Below, piece by piece: positions 26,285 to 35,015 of a stretch of 64,000 nt of DNA. Position numbers and translations under genes: made by a program. Numbering within the stretch: the first letter of the stretch is position 1; each line of letters begins with the position of its first letter. Location: assembly GCA_009843505.1 (NCBI GenBank), contig VYDI01000034.1:682001-746000 (forward strand), in the 5' to 3' direction. The notes beneath the pieces are model-generated. The model did not search any database, was not told the origin of the DNA, and saw nothing but the letters and a program-made list of their open reading frames with translations. The DNA comes from Holophagales bacterium (GTDB lineage: Bacteria > Acidobacteriota > Thermoanaerobaculia > Multivoradales > Multivoraceae).

Positions 26285-27290
26285 GGCACGCATACTAGTT
26301 GTCGGTGGCACCGGCCCCACCGGTCCGCCGATCGTGAACAGCTTCCTCGGCTCGGGACATGACGTCTCGATCTTCCACTCCGGCCGCCATCCGGTCGACT
26401 TCGACGGTCCGGTCGAGCGGATCCTCGGCAACGCCCGCGACCGCGACGACATCCGCGCCAGGATCGCCTCACGGGAGTGGGACATCGCGGTGTGCATGTA
26501 CGGCCGACTGCGCACCCTGGCCGACGAACTCGCGGGGAAGACGAGACGCCTCGTGGGCATCACCGGCCAGCCCGTCTACAGGGGCTCGCAGCCGCCGACG
26601 CCGGAGGGCCGCATTCCGCTGCCCATACCGGAGTTCGCGCCGCGCCAGTACGACGCGAAGAACTACACCGGCAAAGTGGCCGCGGGCGAAGACCAGCTCC
26701 TCGAGCAGCACGGGCGCGGCGACTTCGAGGTCGTCATTCTGCGCTATCCCGGCGTCTACGGCCCGCGTACGCCCATGAACCACGAGTGGGCGGTGGTCAG
26801 GCGCATTCTCGATCGGCGACCCTTCATGATCCTCCCCCACGACGGTGTGACCTACTTCCAGCGTGGCTACGCCGAGAACCTGGCCCGGCTCGTCTACCTC
26901 GCCGCTACCCGGCCCGAGGCGGCGGGAGAGGCCTTCAACGCCGGCGACGAACGGGTAATCAGCTGCCGCGCCGTGGCGGAGGTCATCCTCGACGAGCTCG
27001 ACGCCGAGATGGAGCTGATCGGCGTGCCGGCGCCCTTCTGTCGAGGCGTCTTCCCGCTCGCGGAGAAGTCCAACCAGCTTCTCGACATGTCGAAGGCCCG
27101 CACCCTGCTCGGCTACCGCGACGTGGTCGATCCGGAGACGGCGACCCGCGTCACGGCTCGCCATCTGCACGACAACCCGCCCGACGAGAAGGACCTCTAC
27201 GCCGCGGGCACGGGACGTTTCGACTACGAGCGGGAAGACCGGATCGTCGAGCGCTGGCGACGGGCGCAGGCGCTGATGAGCGAGGACTGA
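26283..27290 (+). CDS. NAD-dependent epimerase/dehydratase family protein
   Basis: 335 residues. Rossmann motif GGTGPTG at residues 8-14, followed by a strand-helix-strand unit. [12 protein letters not shown], then [14 protein letters not shown] (Tyr and Lys in a YxxxK-like relation) and [18 protein letters not shown] match extended short-chain dehydrogenases of the nucleoside-sugar epimerase type. Closing sequence [11 protein letters not shown] is typical of the substrate domain. The substrate is unknown. The ATG overlaps the minus-strand ATG of the PQQ gene inside CCATGG. Confidence 0.87.
   Translation: MARILVVGGTGPTGPPIVNSFLGSGHDVSIFHSGRHPVDFDGPVERILGNARDRDDIRARIASREWDIAVCMYGRLRTLADELAGKTRRLVGITGQPVYRGSQPPTPEGRIPLPIPEFAPRQYDAKNYTGKVAAGEDQLLEQHGRGDFEVVILRYPGVYGPRTPMNHEWAVVRRILDRRPFMILPHDGVTYFQRGYAENLARLVYLAATRPEAAGEAFNAGDERVISCRAVAEVILDELDAEMELIGVPAPFCRGVFPLAEKSNQLLDMSKARTLLGYRDVVDPETATRVTARHLHDNPPDEKDLYAAGTGRFDYEREDRIVERWRRAQALMSED
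26292..26297 (-). promoter_or_regulatory. -10-like hexamer TAGTAT for the cytochrome c-PQQ gene
   Basis: TAGTAT ends exactly 7 nt before the minus-strand ATG at 26284. It lies inside the coding start of the epimerase gene, mirroring the plus-strand hexamer at 26270-26275. Confidence 0.5.
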
Positions 27291-27366
27291 CACGACGGCG
27301 CGCTTGATAGCCTCAAAGCCACCCAAAGCAGACAGAGGCACCGAACGCAGACGGAGGAAGTCACCG

Positions 27367-28359
27367 ATGATCGGACGGACCACGCTCGCTCTCGCCGTGG
27401 CGACGGCACTACTCGCGGCGCCTGCTCTGGCGGCGGACGACTGGAAGACGCCTCGCACTCCCTGGGGCCATCCGGACCTGCAGGGCCTGTGGACGAACAC
27501 CACGCTGACGCCCTTCGAGCGGCCCGTCGAGATGGGCGACAAGGCGTTCCTGACCGAAGAAGAGGTCGCGCAGGCGGAAGCCGCGCGGCAGGCCATGATC
27601 CAGAATCGCGCCGACCAGCCTGCGCAGAAGGCGGAGGCCGGTCAGAACGTCGGTGCCTACAACCTGCACTGGCTGGAACTTGGTACCAGGATCGTCGGCA
27701 GCCGGCGGACCTCCCTGGTCGTCGACCCCCCGACCGGCCGCGTCCCGGTGCGGCCGGAGGCGCAGCAGGTGCGCGCCGACAACCTGGTCAGGATGTTCGA
27801 CTCGTACGAGTACATGAGCGTCTGGGACCGCTGCATCACCCGCGGCGTCCCCGGGCACCTGTTCCCGGCCGGCTACAACAACAACTACCGGATCGCCCAG
27901 ACGCCGGAGTACGTGGTCATCTACTCCGAGATGATCAACGACGTCCGCTTCATCCCGGTCGACGGCCGGAGCCGCATCCCCGAAGACCTCCACCTGTGGA
28001 ACGGCGACTCCCGCGGCCACTGGGACGGCGACACCCTGGTCGTAGAAACGAAGAACTTCTCCGACAAGGGCTGGATCGCCACCAGCGGCTCCCAGGGCCG
28101 GATCAAGGGGATTCCGGTCAGCACGGAGCTCGCCACGGTGGAACGCTTCACGCGGGTCGACGAGCACACGGTGGACTGGACGGTGACGATCGACGATCCG
28201 GTCAACTACACGGACACCTGGATGGTGAACATCCCGCTCTACTTCGACCCGGACAACGAGATGTTCGAGTACGCCTGCCACGAGGGGAACTGGGCGGTCT
28301 ACAACACGCTGAGCGGCGCTCGCCACCTCGAGAAGACGGGTGAGGACAGCAGCCCGTGA
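27367..28359 (+). CDS. Secreted PDLQGxW-family protein (paralogue 3 of 5)
   Basis: 330 residues from the ATG at 27367, with GGAGG about 8 nt upstream. Signal peptide to about residue 22 (ALAADDWK). Family motifs: WGHPDLQGLWTNTTLTPFERP, FLTEEEVAQAEAARQ, TSLVVDPPTGRVPV, HWDGDTLVVETKNFSDKG, VERFTRVDEHTVDWTVTIDDP, YTDTWMVNIPL and FEYACHEGNWAVYNTLSGARH. Its TGA overlaps the GTG of the selenoprotein candidate in GTGA, so both are probably translated from one mRNA. Function unknown. Confidence 0.8.
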   Translation: MIGRTTLALAVATALLAAPALAADDWKTPRTPWGHPDLQGLWTNTTLTPFERPVEMGDKAFLTEEEVAQAEAARQAMIQNRADQPAQKAEAGQNVGAYNLHWLELGTRIVGSRRTSLVVDPPTGRVPVRPEAQQVRADNLVRMFDSYEYMSVWDRCITRGVPGHLFPAGYNNNYRIAQTPEYVVIYSEMINDVRFIPVDGRSRIPEDLHLWNGDSRGHWDGDTLVVETKNFSDKGWIATSGSQGRIKGIPVSTELATVERFTRVDEHTVDWTVTIDDPVNYTDTWMVNIPLYFDPDNEMFEYACHEGNWAVYNTLSGARHLEKTGEDSSP

Positions 28360-29429
28360 GCTTCGACACGATGAGTTTCGACGCTGGCCGATTCCCCGTT
28401 CCCGTCCGCGAGGACATGACCGCCGCTCTGCGCAAGTCGTGGGCCGACATCGGCCGTGCCGGCACCTGGTGGACCGGGCCCGAGCGCGTCGCCGTCGCCG
28501 CTCTCGCTCGCGTCGAGCGCGTCCAGCGCAACGAGCCTCCCTGGAGCCGGAACCGCGGCGAGCCGGACACGGCACTGCCGGAGAAGGCCATCGAGGCGGC
28601 GCGGAAGATCGGCGCCGACCCGATGCACCTCGACCGCGCGTGGGCCGAGGAGATCATCGCCGAGCTCGGTGACGCGCGCTACGTCGAACTCGCCTCCGTC
28701 GTCGTCACGACGGTCGCCGCCGACGCCTTCTGCGAAGCGATGGGGATCGAGCACGAGCCCCTGCCCGAACCGGAGACCGGCGAACCGACCAGGGAGCGGC
28801 CGGAGGGCATGGGCGACATCGGCGCCTGGGTGCCGGTTCAGGTCGTCGACTGGAGCCGTGCCAACGTGGCCCGGGCGCTGAGCCTGGTGCCGGCAGGCGT
28901 GCGGACCTTCTTCCGAATGGTCGCCGCCATGTACTCGGGCACGGCGACCGACTTCGAGAAGATGGTCTGGGACCACCGTCCCCTCACCCGTCCCCAGGTG
29001 GAGTTGCTTGCGGCGAGGGTCTCGGCCCTCAACCAGTGCTTCTACTGAACGACCGCCCACACCATGCTGCTCCGGGCGAGCAGCCAGGCGGTAGGAGCGG
29101 AGGTCGACCTGACTGCCGCGGTGGAGGACGCCGCTGACGGAGGCGTCGAGGACGGCGCGGTTCTTACGGCCTTCGCCGAAGCCGTCGTCCGGGCCGCCGA
29201 CGACCTGGACGCCGCCCGCGCCAGGGCATTGGAAACCCTGGGCCCTGCCAAGTTCGTCGAAGCCGCCGCCACGGTCGGCATCTTCAACGGCCTCGTCCGC
29301 GTCGCCGACTCCACCGGCATCCCCAGCGACGCAATGATGCTCGAGCGCACCGCCGACGTCCGCGGCGACCTCGGCTTCAACCGCTGGGCCGGCGCCAGCG
29401 CCTCCGGCGTCGCCGAGGCGCCTGCGTAG
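28356..29429 (+). CDS. AhpD-like selenoprotein candidate (CxxU, UGA at codon 231)
   Basis: The frame is open from the GTG at 28356 to TGA 29046-29048 and continues open in the same frame to TAG 29429, giving 357 residues if the TGA is read as selenocysteine. The sequence around it is NQCFY-U-TTAHTMLL, that is C228-x-x-U231-x-x-x-H235. AhpD/carboxymuconolactone decarboxylase-like peroxidases have CxxCxxxH here, so the TGA replaces the resolving cysteine. Upstream residues form the helical core (LTRPQVELLAARVSAL) and downstream helices carry GPAKFVEAAATVGIFNGLVRVAD. A hairpin fitting a bacterial SECIS follows. Expected role: thiol- or selenol-based peroxide or disulfide reduction in the cytosol. 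The alternative is a nonsense mutation. Confidence 0.8.
29066..29084 (+). promoter_or_regulatory. Candidate bacterial SECIS hairpin
   Basis: GCTGCTC pairs perfectly with GAGCAGC around the loop CGGGC. The loop begins 24 nt after the TGA at 29046-29048, and its second base is G, both within the usual limits for bacterial SECIS elements (loop 16-37 nt downstream, G among the first two loop bases). Outer CC/GG pairs could extend the stem past a 2-nt internal loop. Confidence 0.65.
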
Positions 29430-29453
29430 CGTCGCGGCGAGTTACCCGCCAGA

Positions 29454-31094
29454 TCAGGGGCAGGTGACTTGGTAGACCCTGGCTTCACTCAGGGTGGCCA
29501 GGGGTTGGAGCAACGGGTAGGTCTCGTAGCGGCCGGCGCGGGCGTCGGCTATGAAGGGGCCGAGCCAGTTGCGGGGATCTTCGTCGGAGCGGCCGCCGCC
29601 GAGTTGGACGGTGGGCCGGACGACGAGGTGGAGGCGGTTGAAGTTCGGACAGTGGCGGTCGGCGATCCGCTCAAGGTCCCCGTAGGTCAGGACTTCCGTG
29701 TAGGGCAATCCCGCATAGGAGATTGCATGGCTGCCGGGGACCAGAAAGGGGACGTCCATCGTGCCGCCGCCGATGACCAGATCGCCGGGGAGGGCGTGGT
29801 CGCGTAGCCACTGCTGGCGTTCGCTTCTGAACTCCAGGGCGCGCGCGTCGGGGCCCGTCGACCAGAGAGTCGCCTCGCGGACGAAGGCGATGCCGAAGCA
29901 GGCGACGAGGATGGCTGCCGGCAGCCAGGCGACACGGCGTCCCGAAGGCAGGGCCGCCACGACGAGGGCCGCGCACACCGGCATGAGAGGAACGGTCGCC
30001 GGCAACGCCAACCGAACGCCGATCGGGTCGAAGTTGGCCTGGGTGCTGCGCCAGACGACGGCAGCGACGTACAGCACGGCCCAGAGGCAGATGAGCAGCG
30101 GCAGAGGTAGGACTGCCGGCGGCTGGGGACGGCCCGGGTCCCTGGCTCTCCGGACCGCGAGTGCGCCGAGAAGCCCGAGCACAACGACGAGAACCGCGGC
30201 GTCCGGCCAGTTGCCAAGCGAGGTCGAGCGCCAGCCGCCGAGTACGGCCGTCGTCGCATGGCTCAGGCTCTCGAGCAGCGTCGTCACGGAGGCCATCGCT
30301 GGCGGCAGGAGATGTCCTTCGACGTACAGATTGCGGCCCAGCATCCACGCCATCGGCAGGAAGGCCCCGGTTCCGCACGCCAGCACCCACCACCCCTTCC
30401 CTTGGCGGCTTCGGCCCGCTTGCGAACCGCTACCGCTGAGCCCCAACGCCAAGACACCGATCAGCGGCAGCGGCCACAGGGAGTAGCGAAGGGTGAAGGC
30501 AGCGCCTGCGAGCAGGCCCAGGCCGAGAGGCGCCAGCAGGCCGCTCCAGGCCGCACGGTCCCCGCGGTCTGGCCTCTCACCGAGGTATCGATCGAGGAGC
30601 AGGAAGAACACCAACACGACTGCGACGGCGAGACACTCGCTCAAGGCGGCTCGGCCGAGGTGTGTCAGCGGCACGAACAGGAGCGCGGCGCCGACCGCGA
30701 TGGCACCGGCCACGGAACCTCCGATGCGCCTTCCGAGCAGGTAGACCAGGAAGAGAACCGCGGCGTATGACAACGCCGAGACCACCAGCGCTGCGTCCGG
30801 CGCCCCGATCCCGAACCTCGACACGAAGGCGATCGCCAGCGGATAGCCGGGCGGCTGCGCCGTGAACGCCGAGGGCAGGTCGAGATCGCCGGACAGGTAG
30901 AAGGGCTGGTTGAAGCCGCCAGTCGACTGCACGAGCCCGTCGCCGGCGGCTATCCGGCGCGCGACATCAACGTAGTTCATCGAGTCCGCGCTGAAGGTCC
31001 GCACGCGGACCAGGGAGTTCGCTGTGAACAGACCGGCGTAGGCGAGCGCGGCCAGGGCGAGCAGCGTCGAAGCTGCTCTATGCCGGACTCTCAC
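29454..31094 (-). CDS. GT-C family membrane glycosyltransferase-like protein
   Basis: 546 residues from a GTG at 31094 that overlaps the preceding stop by 17 nt; the open frame back to 31304 is antisense-like in composition. About ten membrane helices. The first periplasmic loop has FSADSMNYVDVARRIAAGDGLVQS, where the acidic residue is in the position of the catalytic Asp of ArnT/PMT-type transferases that use polyprenyl-phosphate sugars. A soluble C-terminal part (RHCPNFNRLHLVV) follows. It probably transfers a sugar to an envelope acceptor. The upstream coupled gene encodes a DUF547-radical SAM protein. Confidence 0.75.
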   Translation of the reverse strand: MRVRHRAASTLLALAALAYAGLFTANSLVRVRTFSADSMNYVDVARRIAAGDGLVQSTGGFNQPFYLSGDLDLPSAFTAQPPGYPLAIAFVSRFGIGAPDAALVVSALSYAAVLFLVYLLGRRIGGSVAGAIAVGAALLFVPLTHLGRAALSECLAVAVVLVFFLLLDRYLGERPDRGDRAAWSGLLAPLGLGLLAGAAFTLRYSLWPLPLIGVLALGLSGSGSQAGRSRQGKGWWVLACGTGAFLPMAWMLGRNLYVEGHLLPPAMASVTTLLESLSHATTAVLGGWRSTSLGNWPDAAVLVVVLGLLGALAVRRARDPGRPQPPAVLPLPLLICLWAVLYVAAVVWRSTQANFDPIGVRLALPATVPLMPVCAALVVAALPSGRRVAWLPAAILVACFGIAFVREATLWSTGPDARALEFRSERQQWLRDHALPGDLVIGGGTMDVPFLVPGSHAISYAGLPYTEVLTYGDLERIADRHCPNFNRLHLVVRPTVQLGGGRSDEDPRNWLGPFIADARAGRYETYPLLQPLATLSEARVYQVTCP

Positions 31095-32634
31095 CCGCCG
31101 TGAACTCGGGAACCGGCAGTTGGCCCAGGTGCTTGTGGCACATCTCGCAGCTCGAGACACCCTTCGCCGCCGCCGCGGGATCGAGTTCGTCGTCCACCCA
31201 GCGCAGGAACGTCCGGTAGTTCTCGAAGACGGTGCCGGAGTCCGAGCCGACGGCGCCGAGGTCGAAGTGGGGCGAGTCGATCTCGGCGGCGAACGGACAG
31301 GCATGGAACCGGCCCTTCGTGGTCAGCACGGGAAAACAGCGGACGCAGCGATTGCCCATGCCGTGGTACTCCGATTCCCGGTCTCGGGAAAACTCCTGAT
31401 CGGCGCCGGCGCCGGCGTGGAACAGCACCTTGTAGCCCTGGAAGATGCGGCTCGGGTTGGCGCGGGCCCAGTCCTCCAGGCGCTCGCGAGCGTAGGCCGG
31501 CATCGGATCGGCATCCCTGCCGTGGTAGATCGAATAGTTGAGCACCGCCTCGCTCTTCGGATCCGACTCGAGGATCGAGATCAGCTTCTCCGCCTGGATG
31601 CCGTTCGAGAACACGGTGATCAGACCGGTGAAACCACGCTCGCGGACATAGCGCATGGCGGCGACAATCTCCCGCGTGTGCAGGGTCGGCTCGCCGCCGT
31701 AGAACTTCAGATTGCCGTCCGCGGCGAGAGAGCGCACCGCCTGGTCCAGCACCTCAGGGGTGTAGCGCTCGTACCAGCCCTCGGGCGAGCCGTTGATCGT
31801 GCACCAGGAACACGCCCGGTTGCAGAAGTTGCCCTCGTAGAGATGGAGTTCACGGAGTTCGCCGTCGGCTTCCGAGAAGTGCTCAACGGGCTCATGGAAC
31901 GTGATCGGGCCGATGTTCGGATCGCGGTGCGTGTCGTTGAGACCCCAGTCGTACGTGTTGTAGACGATCTCGTAGGAGGCGATCCGCTCCGGGTCGAGGC
32001 CCGCGTGCTCGGCCACGAAACCCAGCACGCCGCGACGGTACTCCTCGCGCGTCCCCGCTCCGCCGGCGAAGTCCTCGGCGTACATGCGGAAGATACGGGA
32101 AACGTGGATCCGTTCCGCTTCGTGGTCCACGCGGCAGTTCCAGCGGTTCGCCAGGAACGCCTCGGCCGCCTGCCGCAGGGTGTCGCGGAGGCCACCGCCG
32201 CGGTACGCCGAGGGACGCACCGCCGGGCAACCGTTCGCGCCGCAGTTGATCGCGAAGTGGATGCGCGGCTCGGCGTAGTCGGACCGGAGGATCTGGTGCT
32301 CGATGTCGTCGAGGCTGACCGTCGAACCGCCGGCGACGTGCCGCCGGCGCTGGAAGAACCGGCCGTCGCGCGTCTTCCAGACGGACCGGATCGGGTACTC
32401 CTCAGCGATCGCGTGGAGGGTGAACGCGTTGTAGGCGTTGATCCAGTAGGCGAGCCCATCCTCCTCGTTCGGGAACAGGTCCGGACGACTGTCCGGCGAC
32501 GTGCCGCCGAGTTCGGCTATGAACTCCTCCAGCAACGGCCGCCGCGCGGCCAGACGCTCGTAGTCGACCTTGCCGTCCTCCGCGACGACCTCGGCCAGCA
32601 GGCGGTCCCAGGCCGCGTAGGAGAACGTCCGCAT
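31078..32634 (-). CDS. DUF547-radical SAM fusion protein
   Basis: 518 residues. Residues 1-230 are DUF547, a papain/transglutaminase-like fold, with YWINAYNAFTLHAI and IHFAINCGANGCP (C131, C136). Residues 260-518 are a radical SAM domain: C271-N-R-A-C275-S-W-C278 binds the 4Fe-4S cluster, KFYGGEPTLH is the GGE motif for SAM, and later cysteines (CVRCFPVLTTKGRFHACPF and CEMCHKH) may bind an auxiliary SPASM-like cluster. It should modify a peptide or small substrate by radical chemistry. It is coupled to the GT-C gene. I do not know this domain combination as a described enzyme. Confidence 0.85.
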   Translation of the reverse strand: MRTFSYAAWDRLLAEVVAEDGKVDYERLAARRPLLEEFIAELGGTSPDSRPDLFPNEEDGLAYWINAYNAFTLHAIAEEYPIRSVWKTRDGRFFQRRRHVAGGSTVSLDDIEHQILRSDYAEPRIHFAINCGANGCPAVRPSAYRGGGLRDTLRQAAEAFLANRWNCRVDHEAERIHVSRIFRMYAEDFAGGAGTREEYRRGVLGFVAEHAGLDPERIASYEIVYNTYDWGLNDTHRDPNIGPITFHEPVEHFSEADGELRELHLYEGNFCNRACSWCTINGSPEGWYERYTPEVLDQAVRSLAADGNLKFYGGEPTLHTREIVAAMRYVRERGFTGLITVFSNGIQAEKLISILESDPKSEAVLNYSIYHGRDADPMPAYARERLEDWARANPSRIFQGYKVLFHAGAGADQEFSRDRESEYHGMGNRCVRCFPVLTTKGRFHACPFAAEIDSPHFDLGAVGSDSGTVFENYRTFLRWVDDELDPAAAAKGVSSCEMCHKHLGQLPVPEFTAGESPA

Positions 32635-32648
32635 GTTCGCTGCGGGGC

Positions 32649-33731
32649 CTACTCGTCCCCCGAGCCGGTGCTGCCCGCCTGACCCTTCTGCTCGCGGTAC
32701 TCCCGCTCGAGCAGTCGCGCGCCGCGAAGGATGTTGCCCATCGCGTAGTTGCCTTCGTGGCAGGCGTACTCGTAGTTCAGCTCTTCCGTCTGCGGCCAGA
32801 GAAACTCGCCGCCATAGGGCGCCGTGTAGTCCGGGTCATGAACCGTGAACTCGTAGAGCAGGCCATCCGCGCTCTCGCGGCTGAAGCGCTCGATCACCTT
32901 GAGACCCTCGCGCGGCACGCCGGGCCGATCGAGGAAGTTCGTCGTCTCGACCACCAGGGTGTCGCCTTCCCACCAGCCGATGGAGTCGCCGCCCAGGGAC
33001 CGCATCTCGGGCGGCGCGTGCTCGGAGTTGAGCCGGACGACCTTGGCCCAGTGCATCCACTCGACCAGGATCACGACGTGGTCGTCGGTCTGGGTGATCG
33101 TCTTCAGGTTGTTGTAGAGGATCGGCCGGGCCGGCGTTGCCGCCGCGCTCAGGTACAGGCAGCGATCGAGGATCGACAGCGTCTCCGGGCCGTCGTAGGG
33201 ATCGTCGCCGGTCTCGAGCCACCAGGCGCTGCCGGTGTTCTCGTAGGCGTACGGGTGCAGGTCGGCACGGCGCGCCTTCCCGGCCTCGGAAAGCGACGGC
33301 ATCCGGCCATTCGGCGGATCGGTCAGGATCGAGGTTCGGAACTTCCCATCGATGGCAAAGCGGTCGCTCCCGCGATCGGTCCAGAACGAGTTGTAGCCGC
33401 CGACCGCGCCCGCGGCCCCGGGCGAGCCGTCACCGCCGGCCGGGGGCGCCGTCCGGTCCGGATCGCTGGCGGCGTAGGACCTGGCCACCGCCGCGCGAGT
33501 CCGGTCCATGATCTCTTCCGCTTCCTCGACGGTGAGAAAGAGCTTGTCGCCGAACTCCGAAGGCCGTTCGAACGGCGTCGAACTCGCGATGTTGTAGCGA
33601 CCCGTCAGGTCGGGCTTGCCGCTGGCCGTGCGGGGGATGTCGTCTTCACCCGCCACTGCGGCCGGAGCCGCGATCAGCATGGCGGAAACGGCGAACAGAG
33701 AGATGGGCAGGGCGGCTCGATCGATGCGCAT
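32649..33731 (-). CDS. Secreted PDLQGxW-family protein (paralogue 4 of 5)
   Basis: 360 residues, GGAGG about 6 nt before the ATG. Signal peptide to about residue 27 (PAAVAGED). Entry motif is GKPDLTGRYNIASSTPFERP, followed by LFLTVEEAEEIMDRTRAA, TSILTDPPNGRMPSLSE, WWEGDTLVVETTNF, IERFSRESADGLLYEFTVHDPD and YEYACHEGNYAMGNILRGARLLE. The PDLQG Gln-Gly-x-Trp is changed to TGRY, showing that Trp is not invariant. It lies 14 nt upstream of the DUF547-radical SAM gene and could be its cotranscribed partner. Function unknown. Confidence 0.78.
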   Translation of the reverse strand: MRIDRAALPISLFAVSAMLIAAPAAVAGEDDIPRTASGKPDLTGRYNIASSTPFERPSEFGDKLFLTVEEAEEIMDRTRAAVARSYAASDPDRTAPPAGGDGSPGAAGAVGGYNSFWTDRGSDRFAIDGKFRTSILTDPPNGRMPSLSEAGKARRADLHPYAYENTGSAWWLETGDDPYDGPETLSILDRCLYLSAAATPARPILYNNLKTITQTDDHVVILVEWMHWAKVVRLNSEHAPPEMRSLGGDSIGWWEGDTLVVETTNFLDRPGVPREGLKVIERFSRESADGLLYEFTVHDPDYTAPYGGEFLWPQTEELNYEYACHEGNYAMGNILRGARLLEREYREQKGQAGSTGSGDE

Positions 33732-33952
33732 GGAGGGTCCTCCGTTTCGTCTCCACGGACCTCTGGGGAAGCGTCGTCGAGCCTACCGCAAGGGACGAAG
33801 ATCAGCCCTCGCTTGCTAGACTGATCGCACCCATCGAGCCCATCCGTTCAGGGACGGACATGCCCACGAGATCCCCCATTTCGCCGCCGCCCACCGAAGC
33901 CACCGGGGCCGCCGCCGGAGAGTGACGACCGGACGCGGCGTGGCTGTGGTCC

Positions 33953-34381
33953 TCAGCCTTCCTGGTCCGCCAACTCCTCGTCGGCGCAGACCGCGCACGC
34001 ACTCGCGTAGCAGACACGGGCACTCTGCACCATGGCGCCTGCCAGGATGAGGCTGCCGGCGGCCGATGTCGCGGCCTCGGGCAACGGCTCGAGCCAGCCG
34101 GCGAGGGAGGCTGCCCAGAGCGCGGCCCCTCCGACAAAGGTGACGATCACGACTCCGTTCCTGCCGCCCGGACCCAGCCCCAGCATCACCGCGCCGAGAA
34201 GGACGGTTCCGACCCAAACGGCTCGCTCGACGCCTTCGGAGAGCGCCAGCGCGGGCGCCACCGCGACCAGGACCGGTGTGAGTGCGCAGTGCAGGCCGCA
34301 CCAGGCCGCCGCGCACGCCGCAAGTCGCGATCCGGAAACCAGATACGTGCTTGACGGAACGGTTGCCAGAGAGTCTTGCAT
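33953..34381 (-). CDS. MerC-domain membrane protein
   Basis: 142 residues from the ATG at 34381; the frame extends to 34753 but that part is antisense to the rhodanese. The MerC pattern appears as AACAAAWCGLHCALTPVLVAVAPALAL in the first helix pair, with Cys residues near the membrane face, then two or three further helices (GTVLLGAVMLGLG, VTFVGGAALWAASLAGW, AGSLILAGAMVQ). The C-terminus has more cysteines (VCYASACAVC). MerC moves Hg(II) or related thiophilic metal into the cytoplasm; many homologues outside mer operons have unknown cargo. It is divergent from the rhodanese lipoprotein. Confidence 0.72.
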   Translation of the reverse strand: MQDSLATVPSSTYLVSGSRLAACAAAWCGLHCALTPVLVAVAPALALSEGVERAVWVGTVLLGAVMLGLGPGGRNGVVIVTFVGGAALWAASLAGWLEPLPEAATSAAGSLILAGAMVQSARVCYASACAVCADEELADQEG

Positions 34382-34490
34382 GGGGTCACATCGATGGCGG
34401 GCTACCCACGAAGAGCAGGATGCGAGCGCCGGAGCCGTGATGATAATGGAATCAGGCCCGCGCCACGACTGTTGCCGGCGGCCCACACCC

Positions 34491-35015
34491 ATGTCTGGAC
34501 GTAAACCCGGGGTCCCGAGCATCGGAACGCTGCTGCTCGCCGCGCTGCTGGCCCTGGCCTGTGGCGCGCCGACGATGTCCCAGCTCAAGGCCCTGGTGCG
34601 GGCGAGCTTTCCCGGAGTGCCCCAGATGAGCATCGAAGAGCTCGACCGACGGCTGGAGGAGGCGCCGCCACCTCTCGTGATCGACGTCCGGGAGCCATTC
34701 GAGTACGAGGTCAGCCACCTGCCCGGAGCGGTCCACGCGCAGGGCGGGGACATCGCCGAAGTGGTCGCCGCGGCGGATCCCGATCGGCCTATCGTCCTCT
34801 ATTGCTCCGTTGGCTACCGATCCTCGGCCGCGGTCGCCGACCTGATCCAGCTACATGACCCGGACATCTTCGATCGGGTCTGGAATCTGGAAGGCTCGAT
34901 CTTCGAGTGGGCCAACTCCGGCCGACCCGTGTACCGCGGCGATGTCGAGGTCGACCGCGTTCACCCGTATGACGGACAGTGGGGCAAACTACTCGAGCCG
35001 CACCTCCGACCCTGA
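34491..35015 (+). CDS. Rhodanese-like lipoprotein
   Basis: 174 residues from the ATG at 34491; upstream frame is antisense to the MerC gene. LLALACG is a lipobox near residue 25. Rhodanese domain: LVIDVREPFEYEVSHLPGAVHA, then LYCSVGYRS, where the Cys of the active-site loop CSVGYRS is the persulfide carrier, and a C-terminal NLEGSIFEWANSGRP. It should handle sulfur transfer or thiol chemistry in the periplasm. Its TGA overlaps the ATG of the following TonB receptor in TGATG, so the two are coupled. Confidence 0.88.
   Translation: MSGRKPGVPSIGTLLLAALLALACGAPTMSQLKALVRASFPGVPQMSIEELDRRLEEAPPPLVIDVREPFEYEVSHLPGAVHAQGGDIAEVVAAADPDRPIVLYCSVGYRSSAAVADLIQLHDPDIFDRVWNLEGSIFEWANSGRPVYRGDVEVDRVHPYDGQWGKLLEPHLRP

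Noticed and set aside
29064..29429. Separate 121-residue gene starting at ATG 29064
   Set aside because: No ribosome-binding site, same frame as the upstream gene, and it continues the AhpD motif; better read as the second half of the selenoprotein.
33817..33925. TAGACT hexamer followed by a 21-codon ORF (33860-33925)
   Set aside because: The peptide is proline/alanine-rich with no coding support and no nearby same-strand gene to regulate; could be a chance promoter match.
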